Origin: Notospermus geniculatus
Lineage: Eukaryota; Nemertea; Pilidiophora; Heteronemertea; Lineidae
Reading direction: 5' to 3'
Assembly: GCA_002633025.1 (NCBI GenBank)
Contig: NMRB01001537.1
Coordinates: forward strand, 102,200 to 166,199
DNA: 64,000 nucleotides
Position 1 is the stretch's first letter, and each line of letters opens with the position of its first letter. The notes under the pieces are model-generated. The model had not been told where the DNA came from. It was given only the letters and a program-made list of their open reading frames with translations, and did not search any database. Below, in pieces: positions 56,403 through 64,000 of this stretch. Made by a program: the position numbers and the translations under genes.

Positions 56403-57354
56403 GGCCTCTGCAATGATTATCAGCATATGACATTGTGATTTTGATGCAGCGTGAACTTTTTTATTTGCATTTGAAATTGTGAAGTAATTGTGACACTCAT
56501 CTTCAAAGCTGTGAAATCCTGGACTAAGGGTGAGTTTTAGAGTTTTTCAAAAGTGATACAAAGGCAGTTTCAAAGTTAGGTGTTAACTTAACAATACGTC
56601 TATTCAAGCACCTAGAAAATGTTAGGTAATTCATTGCACGTAGTGATATTATCAGAATTCGAACCTTCACTTTGTGTTTTGCAGTTTATCTCTTCCTCTT
56701 ATTTGGCTTACAGCACCTGGGTAGTACACCCCATCTCCTAAGTGCCTTATATGGTCCACTCTATTGGTCTGGTCACTATTATGACGACTCTATTATCTGC
56801 TGTGAACATGTCGGAAATTTGTCAGCAAGTGACTCGGTGTCTGGTTGATATGGAAACGTGTTCAAAATTCTGAATTTCAGCTCTAAATTTCGAAATATAA
56901 TGAAGTGGATGGGAAGATTTTGATGTTCTGGAAAACTCAATGAAGATCTCAAAAATTCAAGGCACTCAGTTTGACACAATATGCCTTGGCACCAAAAGGG
57001 TTAATGAAAGACAAAACAGCTCAGTTGACTGAGAAAAGCAATACTGATTCGCTTGATAACTGTGAATTGTGACACGTTTTCTTACTTTTACATTGAATCA
57101 CTGAATTGAATACAGTGTTAGTGTTGTCTTCTGTGGCAATAGTGACTGGAGATGCATTAGTCAGTGTTGTTCAATGCATTTGAAGGTGGAAGTTAGTTTA
57201 ATGTTCATGTGAGCACAGTCTTTATACATGTACATTGAGGTTTGGAATGACACCTTGTGTGGTTGTTTTGGACGAAGTGTGTTCGTCATTTGCCAGATTA
57301 TCTGTTCAGTGTCATGTGACCTGTCATGATGAGATGCGAATCAACTCATTCAGT
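56403..57354. repeat. 3'-flank tandem duplication, unit 2
   Basis: A second copy of 55438-56402, about 952 bp. Divergence of a few per cent with several indels. Confidence 0.92.
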
Positions 57355-57643
57355 GCCAAGTGTCAATAGACGGCATCTTCCGCAATGGGCGAACTCAAGA
57401 GGAAACTTTTGGACAGAACGTTGCCCATTTCCGCTATCTGGAGGATACCCATTCGAACGTTTGCAAACATTTTCAGCCGTTGATTCTGGCAGTGGAGTGG
57501 TTTGGTTTGGTCTACAAATTTGTGATTTTGTTTGGCACAGGAGTCAAGTTCATGTTCTAGCTGACATATAGCAGCATTTATGAGGCTATTTGTGTTACAA
57601 CTCTGGTATAGGTTGTAGAGAATGAAAGTTCTGGAAGACAGGC

Positions 57644-57931
57644 CATTTGGAAGGATAAAAGTATCTAGTGCCTGAGATTCCAAGTGAAATCATTGAAATC
57701 CTGTTTGATATACAAGTACCGGTACATTTGGAAAATGGTGGTGAAATTTCTTTGAAATGGGGGAAGTAATCAATCGGAAGGTGGTATTGCATTTGGAAGG
57801 ATAAAAGTGTCTAGTGCCTGAGATTCCAAGTGAAATCATTGAAATCCTGTTTGATATACAAGTACAGTTGGGAAATGGTGGTGAAATTTCTTTGAAATGG
57901 GGGAAAATAATCAAATGGAAGGTGGTATTGC
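57644..57931. repeat. Two tandem units of about 143 bp
   Basis: catttggaaggataaaagt ... ggaaggtggtattg occurs at 57644-57789 and 57790-57931. Unit 1 carries an extra ccggtac. Confidence 0.9.
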
Positions 57932-60490
57932 AGTTGAGATTTTGCTGTACTTGATGAAATTTGATGTTGGCAGACGATGTTCACCTGCACAGTTCTGTTG
58001 TACTCCTGTTTGTTCTTGGGTCTCGATATGATGTTTATGTTGCTGTAGATGATAACAACAGTGTTGTGTCGATCGAATTTTTATCATTTTACAAGTATTC
58101 CTAAGAAAAGGATCAATGAGTGGGCAAGAAATTTACTATCAAACATGTTTGGATTTAGAGTAGGTTACAAAATTTGTAAAGGACTTCATTTTTAGACGAT
58201 TTCCTTTTGGTTAGTGCTCAGAGAGAGTGAAGACACTCAAGTTTTATATGGTGATTTTCTGATGAGAATTTAACCAATGTTTCTGATACAAAACAAATTG
58301 TTTTTGGCAAGACACGCGTGGTCTGAAGTCTGAAATTCCTGGGACAGCATGAACTGAAATCATTTAGCAAGATAATGGTGCAGATATTAGTCTTAAAAAC
58401 CTTATTACATTTAGAGGAGCATCGGAACTTTTTCAGCTGGTCTGCAGGCAATGTAGTGTATTCTTTATTTTATCAGTGATGCTGTCACAGGGATGGTTTC
58501 TCAATCATACATATTGTTCGTTTTATTTCCTGTGGTTTCTGACGATATAATATGCAAATCTAGATCAGTTACTATTTCGTGTTGATACATTACAAAGAAT
58601 GTTCGTAATTTGATGCAGTACAGAAAATATTCGTAATATTACAGTACATGTTCCTGTTTGTAAAAATTTTCCACAAATTTAGAAGTCGTGTTAATGTTGA
58701 AATGTTTTTATGTGGGTAGGTCCGGGTTTAAGTATCACTGGTTTGATTCACGACCTCTCCGCCGTTCATTTTCACGACGGCGCACCTAATGTCTATTTCG
58801 TTCGTGCCCGTTGCGTAAACAAAAGGACGGATTGGTCGTTGGCTGTGGTGGTTCATGCGGGGCATGCGATCACTCGGTGTGCTGGTCTGTTTATACCGTC
58901 TGTGTCGGTATAAATGTCAACCACTGCTGGCCAGGGTGGGGCCACATTGCCATAGTAGCTTTTAGTCATACATCATCGGCTGGCATTTCAGTTATATTTA
59001 TTTTTGGAAGCTTCTGTAGGTTAAATCATGCATTATTTTCTTTTCTGAAGTTGATATCATCTCAAGGTTGCCAAAAGTTTTAGCGATGTTGAGAACTGTT
59101 GTCGGTCGTGCATTCAACTACGAAGGTTGGGAAATGTCAACAATTTATGAAACTTGTGACAGTTGGCAACATTCCCTCTGAACCTTCTTTGTAGCGACAT
59201 CAGGAATCATAACCGAAGACAAGTCTCTGAACCCCTCTGCTGTCCATTTCTCTCATTTACCAGACTATTCATCCATTTTATACAGCTTAAAGTGAGTTCC
59301 CTTCTGACCTTGAACAAGGGTCTTTACAATTAGCACATTAGTGACTTGGCCAGATGAATCCAAACAAACCATAATATGACCAGTAAATTGGTCTTAGAAA
59401 TCACAAAAAAAGAAAGATGTTTTGACCAGAATTTCTTTTGGGCCATTTGCTTTTTGCCTGGAGCAAATATTACAAGCTGAAATACTAACGTTTGATTCTT
59501 TGACTTGGATTTTCATAATTGCAAATCTGAAGCTGGGTTCAAGGTCATTTGTGAGATCTTTTTGTAGCAATTTTTTATCAGCAGTGCCTAGGAACCATGG
59601 ACCACAATGTTTGACCCTTCTGACGTAGAATTTAGGTTTAGTTGCGACTCGGGCACTAATATAAAAAATCTGCAGTGCGGTAAAAAAAATGTCTTATTTA
59701 GATATATTTTTCATAGTCATTTATTCATCCGAAGTTTACGCGCATAGGGATTCTGACAACGGTATACTTATTGGTGTACGTGTTTGTTTTTGTAGAAATT
59801 GGCATTTGTTGTAGTGTTTTATGAAAAAAATGCCGAAAAATAAACCAGTAAGGAAGGCGTTGCATGGATATTGTAATATTGATGTTGTTCAGGTGGTGAA
59901 ATTGGTTGCACGATATTCATGCTATTGTGACTGTGATGATGTTTTTGAGTTGCAATATTTTTGTTTGGTTCATTTCGCAAGAAGGCAAGTCAGAATGACA
60001 CAATATAAATTCCGTTAGTCAGTGTAGTGCAGTACAAATTAAGGGTATAAATGTGTTGATCACTGGCTTATATTTGTACTCAACGTAGGCACTCGGGCAA
60101 TGGCATGGTCTACCATGTTGTAATGGTGGTAACTTATACTAATCTTCGACGCAAAAGTTCGTAGGGCTTTATTTATGGTATCTAGCGATGTCCGACTATG
60201 TACCATTTATAACTGACAGTCAGTGATGAGTAATGTTAGACTATCTTTGTAATATATCATTTAACTTTGCCATTTCGCAGCTTGTGCAAGTACAAAAAGC
60301 TTCCGAAGCTTGGCCTGGAAGATGTATGAAAAAATAGGCCTTGAAACATTCATTGAAGGTCACTTGCTGTGTCCCCTAAACCCACAGTCCCTGATGTAGT
60401 ACATGTAATTCTGTTGCAATAATTGAACAGTTGGTTTGTGAAACACAAAGCTCAATGGGAAATTGCAATATCATGTCTAACAAGTACAAA

Positions 60491-60566
60491 AACTAGCAGT
60501 CTTCATTTCTTTGTGTTTCGCGGTGCAAAACTAGCAGTTGTCAATTCTTTGTGTTTCGCAGTGCAA
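60491..60566. repeat. Two tandem units of about 38 bp
   Basis: aactagcagt..tca and ttctttgtgtttcgc(g/a)gtgcaa are each present twice in a row. Confidence 0.8.
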
Positions 60567-61208
60567 TCCGAATCTTTCAATTTTGCTGGTTTCAAAGCCT
60601 TAATCCTGATAACCAGCTAGTTGGCTTTGTAATAGCCTCCTTTCCTGTAACGTGTTCGGTAGCGTGATATATTAAACCTGTACGAGTACCTATCTGCATG
60701 ATACAGCGCCCACTAGCTTTGCAAAATTTTGTGTTTTGTGTGTAGACATAGTCATTATTATCTATTTTGTTTATTTCTGTGTCGCGCGGATGATTATATT
60801 TAGTTGTGGATGTATGAATATGGTGTTGTTAATGTGCTCCATGTGAAATATAGGTGTCGCTAGTTGATTAGATTGCCGCCGTGTGTGTAACGTTGTGGCA
60901 GTATGAGTACAAACTCGGGATATTCATGGCGCACTCGGCTGTTTTCCTAAATCTGTCTCATCTCGAAATGGCTTTAATTTCCCATATATCATGAGAAAGT
61001 TCCATGTAAGAACGACTAGAAGCTGGAATCTTGCAATTTGAAGAGTCGGCCAGCTCAAAAGTTCGTTTTTCGCTGTGAATTTCCTTATTATCAAGTTGAC
61101 AATTGTGGGAAGTTTCAGCTGATCTACGTGATCGGGAATCAATTTGGAACAGACTTAAGTCAACATTCTGCAGCCCTGGTCAAGGTCAGGCTTGTTGTAA
61201 ATCGCCAT

Positions 61209-61244
61209 GTATAACGTTTAACGTATAACGTTATGTATAACGTT
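61209..61244. repeat. Short tandem repeat of GTATAACGTT
   Basis: Three gtataacgtt units with slight spacer changes. Function unknown. Confidence 0.7.
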
Positions 61245-64000
61245 TTGGGGACAAATGTTGTCATTTGTAGAAATTGTTTCAGTGAGCACTCCTAACCCGA
61301 GTGCTCCATATTACTGGTACTTTCCTGCACGTAAATGGCACACAAATCTATGGGTTTTTCGAATTGGGGAGAAGTGGAAGTATCTTTTCTGGGTACATTT
61401 GGTACCTCTTGCAGTTTCTGAGTATTCCATTTGTGCCTGCTACTGTTGGATGTAGTGAATTCATCATAATGTGCAGTGCAGCCTGACCTTGTCTTGGGCT
61501 GATGTGTGCTCTGAACATGGTTATATAATCCTTGATGCTCTGATAACTGTAGCGTTAGAAATTATAAGTGCAATACTTGGGACTAATTTCCCCCCAATTT
61601 CTGATGAATATGATTGGTATGTCTGTGATGGTGTGTTTCAGGGTATGGGGATGTCACTCAGCCTAAAAATTCAGTTCGATTCTGTTATCTGAGAGACATG
61701 CTTAACTTTAGAATGAGAAGTAGATTTGGGAACTTTCGTAGTCGCAGTGCTCTCATGGAAAAGTCAGTTGAAAAACAGTCTAATTTCAGACCGAATTGGC
61801 AGGAAATTGGTGTAGCTGAGGGTAATACAGACTCAGGACACCCAGGTTTTTTGCAGAACTCGGTCTAATTAGGTCATTTTATACCTGCTAGTGAGACATG
61901 GCTGAAAAAGTAAAAAATGTGTAGCAATGAAAGCTTCTATGGTATTTTCAGCTTGTGTTAGCTCCCCAACAAACCACGATCATGGGACATCATTGCAATA
62001 TATTGTTTAATTGTTATGTGGGACGTATGATTTATGTTCATTGAATGATTGAGAATCAAATTATCATAATTGCTAGTTGTAATAGTCGTTTGCTGGTATC
62101 CATATACATTTTAATACGAGACAATTGTGAACTCAAGTGAAAGGTACATGAAAAACCCAATGATGCTCATCCCAGTCCTCCACGAGGACTTGACTGATTA
62201 GCAGTAATTCAAAGTTGCATCTGATAGTGCGGTGAAGGTAGAAGAGGTCATTTTATACCTGCCAGTGAGAATTGTGTTGTGACGTGGTGAATTTTGTCAC
62301 AAGTTTGTTCGAACTTTCTTGCATTTCACACCCACGTTAAGGGGAAAAATTGTTACCGAATCATTGTGTTCAGTCAGTCACCAATAAATTGTTTTCTTGT
62401 GAATTTATAATGTACGATACAACTTGAGTGTGAACCCTTAAAGATTTGGGTTCAGTAGTAGTTCTGTGTGGATACTAAAACTCGACAGCATGACCTGTTA
62501 AAGTGTACATTGTGTGATATCAAACTTGTGGCAAAACTATCGTTCAAGCTGGTGAAAAAGAAACTGCCTGTCAGTATACCAAACATGCGATTATAATATT
62601 GCTGCTCTACAGATTATGACCAAAATTGAAAATCCTTCAACTTTATCATTGTGAAGTTGTACATGTATACCAAAGGCTGGCCTTTGATGTTGATGTTTAC
62701 AATGGACAGACTCTTTAATTTTAGCGTTCTTTAGTCCTGAAAACTTTCAGTGAGGTTGCTTTTGAAGCAGCACCATATAGTTTCATTTGGTTGCAGGTGT
62801 GTAGAATTCGCATGGAGTAAGTGTTAGTGATTGCTGAGAGATATTTGAGAAGAGCATTTATACATGTGAATTTCATGAAGAAAATTGGAACAGAAATGAT
62901 CAAAATGATGAAAAAGAAAAAAATATTTTGTCGTTTTTGAATTCCACTTATTAGGCAGTCACCAATGCTACTTCGGATTCGGATTTTCTACAAAGCCCCA
63001 GATGAGACAGTGTGAATGACTTTGTGAACATTATTCAGTCGTTAAGAAGTTATTGGGTATTTCCTCTTGTCATGTATCAAAGGGATAATGCATGGTTAGA
63101 AAAAAGGGACAGTCTGGGCCTTTCAGCTGAGATCTCCCAGACCCTAGCTTCATTGAAGGAGTGGTACGAACTTGGTGAACTTCATCGAAGCAGAATATCA
63201 TTACCTTCCTCATCAGATTCTGAGTTTGCCGATCTGCGACCAGCTGCCAGAACTATTTTAATCTAGGTAGGCCTACAGGAAATTGTCTAGTCATGATTCA
63301 GAACTGCACTGGCCAGTTGAGCTGAACAGTGCTGGGTCTCTGGTAGCGAAAAGGTTAACCATCGAACACTCGCATGGCATTCTTCGAATCAGGTTTGTGA
63401 TGGCCCTTGAAGTAATGTGGTTCGCCCTGTTCCAGTGCCATACAGGCGAAACAGCAGTGCCCTCTATTGATGTTAACTGGGATAATCAAGAAGGAAATAC
63501 CCGTAGTGGTCGGATTCAGTTTCTTGTTTCTAGCCGTGTTCGAAGTATGATCACTTCGACATGATATTAGCTACCGGTAGGTTGCAAAGTTTGTGAATTA
63601 CGTTTCGAAAATTCTATTGTTTCGGACTCCTAGTTGTTGGCTAGGAATCATGATGTCATGAACGTTATACATAAATTCTGTTTTCTGAATCTCAGATTTG
63701 AGAATCATTTGGTAAAAAAAGGTGAGGTTTTTCGGTTTGATTGGTGATCTCTTGTACTTAGAGAGATCAGAGGTCTTCGCAACGGAGGATGTAATGAACA
63801 ATCACTTTCTTTCTTTAAGTTCCTCAAATTCTTCTGTGTGTTTCTTCAACTAAGTTCTGTCATCTTCTACTTTTGTTCCTGTTTTGATAGATCTATGTAT
63901 GTGCAGTACAAAATTTTTGTTCCAAACTTTTCTTCATTGAACAGGAAAACTCCATTGGTTTCTTTCTACAGAAGTGAGACCTGGTACCTATTGAGCAACT

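Larger units (their letters stand above)
54816..64000 (+). other. Smaug 3' UTR / downstream flank, no gene recognised
   Basis: A tandem duplication (55438-57354), short tandem repeats at 57644, 60491 and 61209, and otherwise unique-looking AT-leaning DNA. Scattered AATAAA sites (for example near 55948, 59838 and 62383) do not single out a 3' end. Open frames such as 63012-63266 and 63283-63564 carry no domain I recognise. Confidence 0.6.

Noticed and set aside
58890-58914. Hairpin TTTATACCG / CGGTATAAA as a terminator-like or RNA element
   Set aside because: Nine-base arms in AT-rich eukaryotic DNA are easily found by chance, and there is no context for function.
63012-63564. Two adjacent frames (84 and 93 codons) near the window end, possible downstream gene
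   Set aside because: The protein-like composition is suggestive, but no family, splice sites or frame continuity could be supported.
1-64000. CRISPR arrays, bacterial operons, integrated viral genomes
   Set aside because: No regularly spaced repeat arrays, operon-like gene packing, or recognisable viral or reverse-transcriptase coding regions were seen. The window is intron-bearing animal DNA.

Overview
This is a window of animal nuclear DNA: AT-leaning, intron-rich and crowded with short inverted-repeat transposons. It holds two recognisable host genes, both on the + strand. The first is the 3' part of a GTP cyclohydrolase I gene (GCH1, exons at 323-2354; its first exon lies left of the window). 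The second is an apparently complete Smaug/SAMD4-type RNA-binding repressor gene (coding from about 16172 to 54815). In human these two genes are also neighbours (14q22), so the pairing is probably ancestral microsynteny. Gene content, repeat style and heavy presence/absence polymorphism of small elements suggest a marine invertebrate deuterostome such as an echinoderm or hemichordate. That taxonomic call is inference and not certain.

Layout. 1-2354: GCH1 introns and exons. 2355-16093: intergenic or Smaug 5' region, no gene seen, several MITEs and a hairpin retroelement. 16094-16364: first coding exon of Smaug. 16365-31412: 15-kb intron 1, with MITEs, a 0.6-kb segmental repeat, a 1-kb repetitive element holding the sequence gap (22434-22530), and a broken duplication at 27-30 kb. 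31413-31982: exon 2. 31983-39962: intron 2 with a minisatellite. Then exons 3-7 occur twice, in two 9-10 kb tandem units (34553-44534 and 44535-53519). 53572-54815: exons 8-11 and the stop. 54816-64000: 3' flank or UTR with a 0.95-kb tandem duplication and no recognised gene.

How it fits together. The deduced single-cassette Smaug protein is 666 residues: N-terminal Smaug-similarity region, serine-rich linker, SAM RNA-binding domain, PHAT domain and conserved C-terminal tail. The duplicated exon cassette is 731 coding bases, not a multiple of three, and joining unit 1 to unit 2 hits a stop after 17 codons. The two units differ by five substitutions in coding sequence, all synonymous, and by several clean transposon insertions. 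This looks more like two haplotypes laid end to end in an assembly than a functional doubled gene, but mutually exclusive use cannot be excluded from sequence alone.

The most unusual non-genic signal is a small retroelement family with a GACCCC/GGGGTC stem-loop. Two copies (5165-5391 and 42687-42932) are self-palindromic over 82-85 bp arms and flanked by 14-16 bp target duplications. A third, short non-palindromic copy (15965-16048) sits just before the first Smaug coding exon.
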